Shown: positions 10,097 to 19,610 of the stretch, in pieces
How the letters are laid out: every line of letters starts with the position of its first letter
Position numbering within the stretch: the stretch's first letter is position 1
Origin: Procambarus clarkii
Lineage: Eukaryota > Arthropoda > Malacostraca > Decapoda > Cambaridae
NCBI RefSeq assembly: GCF_040958095.1
Contig: NC_091220.1
Location: forward strand, 27,610,481-27,674,480
DNA: 64,000 nt
Direction: 5' to 3'
The notes under the pieces: generated by a model
The model's input: the letters and a program-made list of their open reading frames with translations, nothing else
Databases searched by the model: none
Told to the model about the DNA's origin: nothing
Position numbers and translations under genes: made by a program

Positions 10097-10665
10097 CAAC
10101 TCCAATAAAGAGGTAGACAAGACAGACATAGATATAAATACCTTGAAAAACGCAAAACCGGAACACATTTGCAAATTCTACACTAAAGGAATATGCAAAT
10201 ATGGAAAATTAGGAGCAAAATGCCATTTTCTGCATCCTTGAAAATGCAGGAACATGTTGGCGAGGGGTACATGCCGTTTTGGAACAGGGTGTAGATACTT
10301 CCACCCGAAATTATGTCAATTTTCAATTGGGACAAAAAATGCTACAATCTTCAGTGTCTGGAATTCCATGTGAGAGGTACACAGCGTTATAGACGGGAAG
10401 ATCAATATGACACTACTGGAAATTTTTTAGAGGAAGGCAGAAACAGAGTAATAAATATAAGAGAGAGGAACAGTCAGATGGAACCACTACAGGATTACAG
10501 AGGGGAAGGGAGATACCCACAAGACTGGAATACAAACTATCAACAATCACACAGGTACTACACCACACAACACCCGTCCTACTACCAAAACTGGGCGAAT
10601 CACTTCCAAAACAACACACCTTGGACGCAAACACAGTGGCCTCCTTACCAGAGCCTCAGATATTA
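10097..10665 (+). pseudogene. LINE ORF1 remnant with tandem CCCH zinc fingers
   Basis: The frame reads EHICKFYTKGICKYGKLGAK then CHFLH, giving a C-x7-C-x8-C-x3-H finger. A TGA stop at about 10240 precedes a second finger: C-x8-C-x5-C-x3-H ending YFHPKLC. A frameshift near 10325 moves the rest (RYRREDQYDTTGNFLEEGRN and a Gln/Tyr/Trp-rich C-terminus) to another frame. CCCH fingers usually bind single-stranded RNA; in a LINE ORF1 they would package the element's RNA. Copy B keeps this ORF largely open. Confidence 0.8.
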
Positions 10666-12197
10666 ACACCAAGTAAGGCATCCATCACTTCCACTAACAC
10701 GATAACATCATTTATATTTGCCAACATCCAGGGTATGAAAACACGCAAATCCAACAAAGTTTACTTTATTGATGGTCTCCTTCATGAGGCAAATGCAGTG
10801 TTTGCAGCCCTAACAGAAACCCACACAAAGGACTACCATGATGGTGAAATATGGATCTCAGAGTACAATCTTTTTAGATGTGATAGGAAACACCGGCTTC
10901 AGGGTGGGGTCAGCCTCTACATCAAAGACACACTCATCTGTACTGAGCTGCTAAACACCTCAAATGATATGGGGGAAGTGCTGATAATCGAAATAGAGAT
11001 TCTAAATGTAGTTATTGTCCTTGTATATAAGTCACCGGAGGTAAACCCTCAGCAGTTTAAAGACCAACTAATGAAAATAGAACACTGCTTGGAAAACCTC
11101 ACAAATCCAGCTCCGAACATCATCCTGCTTGGGGACTTCAACCTACGGCACCTGAAATGGAAGCACCTGGCTAATACAGTAATATCAGAAAGAATACCAG
11201 GAAGTAGCCTAAATGAACAGGCACATGCAAATGACCTGCTACGGATGTGTGACAGGTTTGCCTTAAACCAGCAAATAGTAGAACCAACTAGGAAGGAGAA
11301 CACGCTGGACCTCATTTTCACTAATAATGATGAATTGATCAGGAACATAATGATTACAAATACCTGTTACTCAGATCACAACTTAATTGAAGTTATGACA
11401 ACCATGGGGAGTAGACCTTCAAAACCAGTCCAGATTCCCGGTGGAGGAGATTTCAGCAAATTCAACTTCAATAATAAACAGATAAACTGGGAGCAAATAA
11501 ACCAGGACTTCACAGAAATAAACTGGGAAGAACAGCTAGAAAATGCGAACCTGAACCAGTGTCTGGAAAAAATAAGCTCAGTAGCACTAGAAATATGTTC
11601 AAACCGCATACCCCTAAGAAAAAAAGAGGAAGAGATGCAGATTGGAACGGGAACGTCGTTCCCTATATAGGCGAAGAAAACGAATCGCGGAACAACTTGA
11701 GAGTCGCACCCTATCTCAAGAACGGCGAAGAAGGTTAGGTAAAGAAATAGAAACAGTTGAACTCAAGCTACAAGAATAATACAAAAACCAGGAGAGGCAA
11801 AGAGAGGAAAAGGCCATCAGTGAAATAGAGAGAAATCTGAAATATTTTTTCTCCTGTGCAAAATCAAGATAAAAAACCACATCTAGTATCGGGCCCCTGC
11901 GAAAGGGAGATGGAACTTTCACCGATGACAACAAAGAAATGAGCGAGCTACTGAGGAAGCCGTACGACTCTGTTTTCAGTGAGCCATTAAACGCACTAAA
12001 GATTGATAACCCAAATGAATTTTTCATGGATATGATACCAATATCAAATCATATATCAGACGTCACCCTATCCCCACTGGATTTTGAAGAAGCCATAAAC
12101 AGTATGCCTATGCACTCTGCACCAGGCCCGGATTCTTGGAACTCCATATTCATCAAGAACTGTAAAAAACCATTATCGCAGGCCCTCCACATTCTGT

Positions 12198-12446
12198 TAC
12201 CTTGAAGTTACCTTGAGATGATTTCGGGGCTTTAGTGTCCCCGCGGCCCGGTCCTCGACCAGGCCTCCACCCCCAGGAAGCAGCCCGTGACAGCTGACTA
12301 ACTCCCAGGTACCTATTTACTGCTAGGTAACAGGTGCGTTCAGGGTGAAAGAAACTTTGCCCATTTGTTTCTGCCTCGTGCGGGAATCGAACCCGCGCCA
12401 CAGAATTACGAGTCCTGCGCGCTATCCACCAGGCTACGAGGCCCCC
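12198..12446 (-). mobile_element. tRNA-Thr-headed SINE, copy 2, inside LINE ORF2
   Basis: It has the same structure as copy 1. The tRNA-like head (12442 to 12373) has a perfect 7-bp acceptor stem GCCTCGT/ACGAGGC, anticodon loop CTCGTAA and B box GGTTCGATTCC. The intact LINE copy B shows the unoccupied site; TCTGT occurs on both sides of the insertion (12193-12197 and 12467-12471), a probable short target duplication. About 20 extra bases lie between the head and the right-hand duplication. Confidence 0.88.
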
Positions 12447-13038
12447 TTTGATAACAAAGGGATGTCTCTGTGGAGACAAAGCCTAGATACTGGCGTTATT
12501 CCTGATATACTAAAAACAGCAGAGATAGCACCACTTCATAAAGGAGGAAATAAGGCAGAGGCAAAAAATTACAGACCGATAGCACTAACATCGCACATTA
12601 TAAAAATTTTTGAGAGAGTGCTAAGAAGTAAGATCACAAAATACATGGAATCACAGCATCTCCATAACCCCGGACAACATGGTTTCAGAACAGGGCGCTC
12701 TTGCCTGTCGCAGTTGCTGGACCACTATGATATGGCATTAGATGCTATGGAAGACAAACAAAACGCTGATGTAATTTACACAGATTTCGCAAAAGCTTTT
12801 GATAAATGTGACCATGGCATTATTTCACATAAAATGCGTTCAAAAGGAATTACCGGAAAAATAGGCAGATGGATCTACAATTTCCTGACCAACAGAACCC
12901 AATGTGTAATAGTCAACAAAATAAAATCCAGCCCATCAACCGTGAAGAGCTCAGTCCCCCAGGGTACTGTGCTTGCTCCAGTACTTTTTCTCATTCTCAT
13001 ATCGGACATAGACAAGAACACAACCTATAGCACTCTAT

Positions 13039-13242
13039 CCCCTGGAAACACAAACCGAAACTGTCTCTGTTTTCCGCTTGTTACAACTTGAAATAAAGTT
13101 GTTACATCTTGGCTTAACGTGTTTATGACGTATTAGAACGTTGTTACAACTTGCTATATTGGTTGTTATAACTGGTTAGGAGGTGTTAAAACTTGCTCGA
13201 ACGTTGTACCAACGTCGTAGTTTCGGTGTATGTTTGGTGGGG
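13039..13242. mobile_element. 204-bp MITE inside LINE reverse transcriptase
   Basis: It interrupts the codons just before FADD. The ends are CCCCTGGAAACACAAACCG and, on the minus strand, CCCCACCAAACATACACCG, with CCGAAAC shared a little further in. AT (or ATC) flanks both sides. Copy B at about 60248-60262 gives the empty site. The interior repeats GTTGTTACAACTT-like palindromic motifs. No coding capacity. The superfamily is not assigned. Confidence 0.75.
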
Positions 13243-14217
13243 ATCATCCTTTGCAGATGACACTAGGATCTTCATGAGAGTAGGCAACATAGAGGACACG
13301 GCACACCTCCAGTCAGATGTAGATCAGGTCTTTCTATGGGCTACAGAAAATAATATGGTGTTTAACGAAGATAAGTTCCAGCTCATGCGCTATGGAAAAA
13401 ATGAAAATATAAAAACGGAAAACACATACAAAACTCGGTCAAATCATAACATAGAACGTAAAGGCAATGTAAAGGATCTGGGTGTACTCATGTCAGAAGA
13501 CCTTACATTTAAAAAACACAATAAAGTATCCGTCACAATTGCAAGAAAAATGACAGGTTGGATAACAAGAACTTTTCACACTAGAGATGCTATACCAATG
13601 ATGACACTTTTCAAAATGCTTGTGCTCTCTAGAGTGGAGTACTGCTGCACAATGACAGCCCCTTTCAAAGCTGGAGAAATTGCTGACCTGGAGAGCGTAC
13701 AGAGAGCCTTTACTGCTAGAATCCACTCAGTAAAACACCTAAACTATTGGGACCGACTAAAGAGCCTAAATCTGTACTCCCTTGAGCGCAGGCGGGAGAG
13801 ATACATAATAATTTACACGTGGAAAATATTAGAGTGGCTGGTCCCAAACTTGCACACAGAAATAACATCACATGAGACCAGAAGACATGGCAGGATGTGC
13901 AGAATACCCCCGTTGAAAAGCGGAGGTGCAACAGGTACTCTGAGAGAGAACTCTATCAACATCAGAGGCCGAAACTGTTCAACACGCTTCCGCTACACAT
14001 AAGGGGCATAACTGGCAATCCCCTCACAGTGTTCAAGAGAGAACTGGATAAGCACCTCCAAAGGATACCTGATCAACCAGGCTGTGACTCATACGTCAGG
14101 CTGCGAGCAGCCGCGTCCAACAGCCTGGTTGATCAGTCCAGCAACCAGGAGGCCTGGTCGACGACTGGGCCGCGGGGACGCTAAGCCCCGGAAGCACCTC
14201 AAGGTAACCTCAAGGTA

Positions 14218-14405
14218 AGGAGGTTCCGGAGTCTTCCTGGCTGGCAGACTGCCCATTCTTTTCGTTGGGGGCGTGGCATGGGTTCTGTTGGACCCGCATG
14301 CTTGAGTGGCGAGAAACTTCTACCGTTCTGCAGGTTTACCTGTGGGACAAGTTTGAGCAATTACTGTACAATTTAATTTTTATCTGGGGGACAAGTTTGA
14401 GCACC
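14218..14405 (+). pseudogene. DIRS ORF1-like continuation after LINE insertion
   Basis: The frame reads SSWLADCPFFS, GAWHGFCWTRMLEWRET and VYLWDKFEQ. It follows directly after the LINE tail and probably continues the region that stops at about 10090. It is cut at 14405 by the TTAA-flanked element. GGACAAGTTTGAGCA occurs twice, 49 bases apart. Confidence 0.35.
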
Positions 14406-15902
14406 TTAACCCATAAGCACTGTGCTACACCAACCGAGAAAACTTGGTCGGTGGAAAACCTTCGCCAACCAAAAAAACAACTTTTGAATATTTCGTACCC
14501 ATTCAAAATGCGTGCGCGGTAGGTTCAGTAAGAAATGGACCTCGAGTGAGAGGCAGCCATCTTAAAAAAATTCCCAGAATGCCCTAGGGCTGCTGGCTAG
14601 GTTGAGGTTAGTACTGAGTGAGCAACAATGGGTGGCGCATGTGCCTCTGGCTCCCAAACACCTGTCCGACGTGGTGTTGAAGATAGATGAACAGTGTTAG
14701 TGGTTTCCATAGTGGTGTTTTCCGTAGATATTTTCAAGAATAGCCGATTCTTTTCCAAAATGGTTGAATCTCTTCCTGGTTGTCCGAATCTCTTCCAGAA
14801 TGACTGAATCTCTTCCAGTGAGGGTCCTTTCAAAGAGATCTTTTTAATTGTAACCCCTCCTGTTACCTGTTAAAAAAATTCATTATAATTACAATATGTA
14901 CAGTTTCACACACTATTTACACAGTAACACACTGTATTACATACTCAGTAATTCGGAAGTGAGTAATAATCAACGAAGTAGTCCATGGTACACAGCGCGA
15001 CTTTGCTCTCAGTGCACCAGGTACAGATAAATTTTCGCTTCCTGTTTCTTCATTCTGTGTGCTTGCAAATAACGTACTCACATACACCCTTGGCTTTAGT
15101 ACTTGTAGGTTGTATGTAGCCAAGCTTGTAAAGCATGAGGTAGTATTGAAAAGATTATAGGAAAATATCAATTTGTAAGATAGTCTTGAAAAGATCGCTT
15201 TGTATGGTCCTACACAGGAAGAAATTCAGCTTGCCTCAAAGAGTGTCCATCAGTCAGAAAAAAATTCAGCTAGCCTTAAAGAGTATCTGTCAGTCAGGAA
15301 GAGATTCAGGTATTCTTGAAAATATCTATGGAAAACACCACCATGGAAGCTGCTAACACTGTTCATTTATACTACTTGTATCAGAAGCATCATCACTGAA
15401 TGCAGAAAATAATTCATCTATGAATCATCTAAATAAATTGTAGATAGCATAGGATTGCAAGGGTGACGCTCAGAGCTACAACTGGATACACTCACTGTAT
15501 CGTCCTCATAGGTGCTATATAACTTGCATCCAAACTTTGTGTTAGGTCCTTATTGCGCCTAGCTTCACCAATATTATGACCCTTATGTTCTTAAAATAAT
15601 AAGGTTTGAATTTCACCGACAGCGTTATCTCTCAACACCGCGTCGGACAGGTGTTTGGGAGCCAGAGGTGCATGCGCCACCCATGGTTGCTCATTCAGTA
15701 CTAACCCAGTCAGCAGCCCTAGGGCATTCTGGGAATTTTTTCCAAGATGGCTGCCTCTCACTGGAGATCCTAAGAGTCCATTTCGTACACAACCAACCTT
15801 GTACACATCTAGAATTGGTACCGAAAAATCAAAAAGTGTTTTCTCGGTTGGCGCAGTTTCCCGCTGACTGAGAATACTCGGTTGGCGCAGTTAAGTGGTT
15901 AA
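14406..15902. mobile_element. Fold-back piggyBac-type element
   Basis: TTAA at 14406-14409 and 15899-15902 bounds the element. Just inside, ACCAACCGAGAAAAC (left) matches GCCAACCGAG (right, minus strand). Long inverted arms lie at about 14531-14690 and 15617-15790 (for example AATGCCCTAGGGCTGCTG on the left and its complement on the right), and a second inverted pair at about 14690-14790 and 15290-15380. The centre holds a remnant of a piggyBac cysteine-rich domain. Confidence 0.65.
14950..15085 (-). pseudogene. piggyBac cysteine-rich domain remnant
   Basis: A minus-strand frame reads GVCEYVICKHTE, a stop, then RNRKRKFICTWCTESKVALC and DYFVDYYS. The spacing of cysteines followed by a D/F-x-x-Y-type end resembles the C-terminal zinc-binding domain of piggyBac transposases, which helps bind the terminal repeats. 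A clearer example lies at 18950-19110. Only this domain survives. Confidence 0.5.
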
Positions 15903-17524
15903 ACCCACTTGATGGTAAGCACTTCTCAAGTCTAGCGTGCTGTATACTTTAAATCTAGCAACATTATTCACAATCTCAAATATATGCGGTAAGGGGTAGG
16001 CATCAAGCCCCGTGATTGTTTGTGAAGTCAAGATTGATTGATTGTGAATAATCTGCAACCATTCTTTTCTTGTGATGTTCTCCTTTAGTTACTAATACCT
16101 GGGCTCTCCATGGAGAATGACTGGGTCTAATTATCTCTTCATGTAGTATCCGAGCGGTCTCAGATTCAATAAACAACTTGTCAGCCTCAGAATAGCGTCT
16201 GGATTTTACAGCAATCGGCTTGCAGTCTGGTGCTAAATTACTGAAGAGAGATGGAGCCAGAACTTTGACGGCAGCTAATCCACATATTCTAAGGGGAGGT
16301 CTATCTGCTCCAAAAGCCATCTCGAGCACAGAATGATTTTGTAAGAAGTTATGGCCCAAAATCACATCAGCGCACAAATCGGGTAACACTTTGAGATTCA
16401 CACCATGGTACGTTTCTCCTTGCAATTCTAAGTCTACAGAACACTGACCGAGGAATTTTGAAGAGAACAATACAGTAGCCATAGAAACTGCCCCATTGTC
16501 AGGATAGACGAGTAACCCACTCTGCTCGGCAATATTCTTATGAATAAAGTTCTCAGAGCTACCAGTGTCAATCAGTGCACTGACTGGAATACCATTGATC
16601 TTAGAGCTAAGCACTGATTTATTGAGACAAGAGGGCGAAGTCCCAGCTAAAGTAGCGAGCATAGCAGCGGATTGTTGGGTGTTTGAAGCACTCTTAGACT
16701 GTTTCAGAGATCGGCAGACCTTAGCATAATGACCCTTTTTCTTGCAATACATACACAGAGCCTCTCTAGCTGGACATCGACTGCAAGGATGTCGAGTATG
16801 ACCACAAAAGAAGCACTTTAAGCCAATAGTTGTAGATGCAGAAACTGTTTCAACTTTTTCTTCTGCACTTTCTTGTCCTGAGTCCTCCAGGTCTAATGAG
16901 AGTGCCATGGCAGCGTTTGTAGCCCCTGGCTGAGCATAAGAAGCAGAAAGTTTCAGTGCCGTTTCTAGAGTGTGAGCCTGGTCAAAGGCTGACTGTAAGT
17001 CTAAAAGTTTTATTTTCAAGTAAGCGCTGCCTTATTGTGGCAGAACCTAGCCCATTAATGAAAGCATCTCTCACATAGTTATCACAAGCTTCTACAGCAG
17101 TCACTGCTTTGAACTGGCAATCTTTAGCTAATAACTTTAATGCCTGAAGAAACTGGTTAAGCAACTCACCGGGTTCTTGGCGTCGTGTTGCAAGCACATG
17201 CCTTGCAAATACTTCATTCTTGGGCTTCACAAACAATTCTGTTAGGGATTTTTCAGCCGCGTCATACGTAGTGCAGTCAGCTATGTAGTTGAACACACAT
17301 GGAGTAACGTAGTTTATTAAGAGACGCAGCTTGTCCACGGTGGGAGTGTCTTCTACTGCTAGAGTGAAGTTTTATAACGTCATGAGCCAGTGACGCCATT
17401 CTTGAGCAGCGGTGGTGGAGTTTGGGTCAGTAGCAAACCGCTGGGGCCGTAGTACCCGCTCCAAGTTCACTGGCTGAATTATTTGATCAATAAATTGAGG
17501 TGAAGAAGAAGCGTCGCCAGACAT
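15903..17524 (-). pseudogene. gypsy Gag-Pol fragment (Gag, CCHC, protease, RT start)
   Basis: Starting at ATG 17524, Gag opens MSGDASSSPQFIDQIIQPVN and meets an in-frame TAA at 17374-17372, then continues DKLRLLINYVTP. A frameshift near 17000 joins it to a frame with two zinc knuckles (CFFCGHTRHPCSRC and CMYCKKKGHYAKVC). The protease has ALIDTGSSENFI and a VILGHNFL flap/core match. The RT start reads EIIRPSHSPWRAQVLV and RMVADYSQSIN, and after another frameshift VYSTLDLRSAYHQVGL, where it ends at the TTAA element. Gag packages RNA; the protease would process Gag-Pol. Inactive copy. Confidence 0.85.
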
Positions 17525-17840
17525 GTGGCTTTATTGATCAAATAATTACAGAACAATTACATCCTGCAATAACACAAGCCATTAATACACTATACTTATA
17601 CACAGTTTAAGCACTGTGTATTCACTATAACAATAAGCCAACTGCACATGACTAAAGCTAGAATATACAGAAATTGAACTAGAAGTTAACATTCCACAAA
17701 CCTGTACACAAGCACGACACAGCTGATCTGACGATACAAACAAGCCAAGCGAGCATCCAAACAAACAGTCAAGTGAGCATCCATCCGGTACGATAATATA
17801 TATAACACTTTTACTACAACTTGATTTTATGCGCACAGGG
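17525..17840 (-). repeat. Probable 5' LTR of the gypsy fragment
   Basis: On the minus strand this runs from the TTAA border to just before the gag start. It contains a TATA-like GTTATATATATTA and near its end CAATAAAGCCACA, a polyadenylation-type signal before a CA terminus. The partner LTR is absent from the window, so the boundaries are inferred. Confidence 0.45.
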
Positions 17841-18349
17841 TTAACCCTTGTGCTGCTCAGGGCCATAATGCCCGCAACACTGCCAGACACAAGAAAAAAA
17901 ATTTCAAGAAATTTTTTTTGCTTATAAATGTGTTCATTTATGTTCTCTGAGCACGGGAAACAAAAATAAAAATTAATTGTACTTACTAATGACGTAAATG
18001 AGCCGAGAAGTTGGCCGATGATATCGATGAAGATATTGCCAAGATGAAGGCATCTTGGTCACTCAAACATGGTGCGTCCGGGGAGCTTCACGCTCGGTGT
18101 TCTAGCATCCCGAATTGTTGCGAATTTATTTTAACGGCATTAGTTACAGTATCTATGGCTTATTTTACAACCATTTTTTCAGTGATGTTGTACAATGTGA
18201 TCACTTGATGTTTTATTATAATACAACTGTTATAAATTTAATATACTGTCACATATTAGTGTCACATGTATATGCACGAAATTGTTTTATTTTCAGGAAA
18301 TATAAAATTTATTATGAATTCTTTTCACTATATACACTCACTCAGCAGT

Positions 18350-18930
18350 GAGTATTGCTCAGTACTCACTTCCCCCTTCAGAGTAGGAGAGATTGCTGAA
18401 ATAGAGGGAATACAGAGAACATATACGGCACGCATAGACGAGATAAAGCACCTAAATTATTGGGATCGTCTCAAAGCTCTCCAAATGTACTCACTAGAAA
18501 GGAGACGAGAGATATACCAAATAATATACACATGAAAAATACTGGAGGGACAGGTCCCAAATCTGCACAGTAAAATAACAACGTACTGGAGTGAACGACA
18601 TGGAAGAAAATGCAGAATAGAATCAGTGAAGAGCAGAGGTGCCATGGGCACAATCAGAGAACACTGTATGAACATCAGAGGTCTACGGTTGTTCAACGTC
18701 CTACCAGCGAGCATCAGAAATATTGCAGGAACAACCGTGGACATCTTCAAGAGGAAACTAGAATGTTTTCTTCAAGAAGTGCCGGACCAACTGGGCTGTG
18801 ATGTATGTGGGCCTGAGGGCCACTCCAAGCAACAGCCTGGTGGACCAAACTCACAAGTCAAGTCTGGCCTCGGGCCAGGCTTGGGAAGTAGAAGAACTCC
18901 CAGAACCCCATCAACCTGGTAACCAGGTAT
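18350..18930 (+). mobile_element. CR1-like LINE 3' end (second subfamily)
   Basis: The frame encodes RVGEIAEIEGIQRTYTARI, HLNYWDRLKALQMYSLERRR and NIRGLRLFNVLPASIRNIAG, the C-terminus of ORF2. These align with the C-terminus of LINE copies A and B (HLNYWDRLKSLNLYSLERRR) but with a different 3' UTR ending in AGAACCCCATCAACC. It has an internal stop after QIIYT. It lies within the piggyBac 3' region. The minus-strand fragment at 22436-22790 is a second copy of the same subfamily. Confidence 0.8.
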
Positions 18931-18949
18931 CACTCAGTATGTACATGTT

Positions 18950-19610
18950 TTTGCACCAGTATTGAACATTTAGAAGGCCTTGAGACTGATACTTCTCAAA
19001 ACATTTGACATAGCACAAAGGGACCTCACACGTTGTGCACCAAGTTAAGACCACTTTACATTTCTGTTCCCTCTTTTGTGTGGTCTTACATACAATACAC
19101 TCACACTGGTCTACTGCACGCTTTCCAGTTGGTGGTAAATTCGTTATATTGTGTCAGAAAGGCATTCTTGAAAGCAAGCCTGAGTTTGGGAGCATGGTGC
19201 ATTCACAATCACGATGACTCTTTATATGCCAGAAATTGGTTTGGCAAATGTTTCTAGTAAATGTGTCACTACAGTAAAACTGAACACACGGAAATTTAGT
19301 TTACCACCTGTTTGGTGGTAAACGGATCACAGTGAACATTTATATGCCAGAAATTGGTTTGGCAAACGTTTCTAGTAATTGTGTCACAACAGTAAAACTG
19401 GACGCATGGAAATTTCGTTTACCATCTGTTTTCACAAGATACATATTGTAACTGTTCAGCATTGTTAAGTCAACAAGGTGGAAAAACAACTTGGTCGCCT
19501 TCACTGTTTTCTGTACACACTCGACTGACCTCACTGTCATATCACATTTATCCACCAAACGCATGTTGATGTTATAGTCCTTCACACAGTCTGGCTTATA
19601 GATTACAGAA
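18950..19610 (-). pseudogene. piggyBac transposase C-terminal half
   Basis: From 19610 on the minus strand: SVIYKPDCVKDYNINMRLVD then KATKLFFHLVDLTMLNSYNM, the KP-x2-V-x-DYN...VD segment and FF-x-L-D region of piggyBac DDE transposases. Part of the region between (19222-19405) is a tandem duplication that breaks the frame. The end (19110-18950) reads CECIVCKTTQKREQK, LTWCTTCEVPLCYVKCFEKY, a clear cysteine-rich domain. The catalytic aspartates further upstream lie in the part split off at 22079-22435 or are lost. Confidence 0.8.
19222..19405. repeat. Tandem duplication within piggyBac transposase
   Basis: TTTATATGCCAGAAATTGGT (from about 19221) recurs at about 19338, followed in both cases by GGCAAA(T/C)GTTTCTAGTAA and a CAGTAAAACTG(A/G)AC stretch. 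The unit is about 117 bases, with a few mismatches. Confidence 0.8.

Larger units (their letters stand above)
10621..14183 (+). pseudogene. LINE ORF2 (endonuclease-reverse transcriptase), broken
   Basis: The N-terminal endonuclease domain shows FANIQGMKT, ALTETHT, GDFN and YSDHNLIE, the usual APE-type catalytic segments. After a frameshift near 11630 the reverse transcriptase follows: NYRPIALTSHI, QHGFRTGRS, YTDFAKAFDKCDHG, SVPQGTVLAPVLF and, beyond a MITE insertion, FADDTRIF. The C-terminal thumb/connection part ends around GPRGR. The gene is interrupted by a SINE and a MITE and by several stops and frameshifts, so it is inactive. ORF1 and ORF2 overlap by about 45 bases in different frames. 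Confidence 0.85.
10097..14217 (+). mobile_element. CR1-like LINE, copy A (5'-truncated in ORF1)
   Basis: This is a non-LTR retrotransposon with ORF1 (CCCH fingers) and ORF2 (endonuclease plus reverse transcriptase). It aligns along its length with minus-strand copy B at 59.3-63.3 kb. It starts within ORF1, carries a SINE (12198-12446) and a MITE (13039-13242), and ends in the tail CTCAAGGTAACCTCAAGGTAA. The DIRS ORF1-like frame appears to resume at 14218, so the LINE inserted into the DIRS element. I place it in the CR1/L2-like group from the ORF layout and short 3' terminal repeat; the exact clade is not assigned. Confidence 0.85.
15903..17840 (-). mobile_element. Ty3/gypsy element, 5' portion only
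   Basis: Minus-strand order is a presumed 5' LTR (17840 to about 17525), gag, protease and the start of reverse transcriptase. Everything downstream of the RT fingers is missing at the border with the TTAA element at 15902. The gag start overlaps the region just after the LTR. The element abuts a TTAA (17841-17844) that begins the piggyBac copy. Confidence 0.75.
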
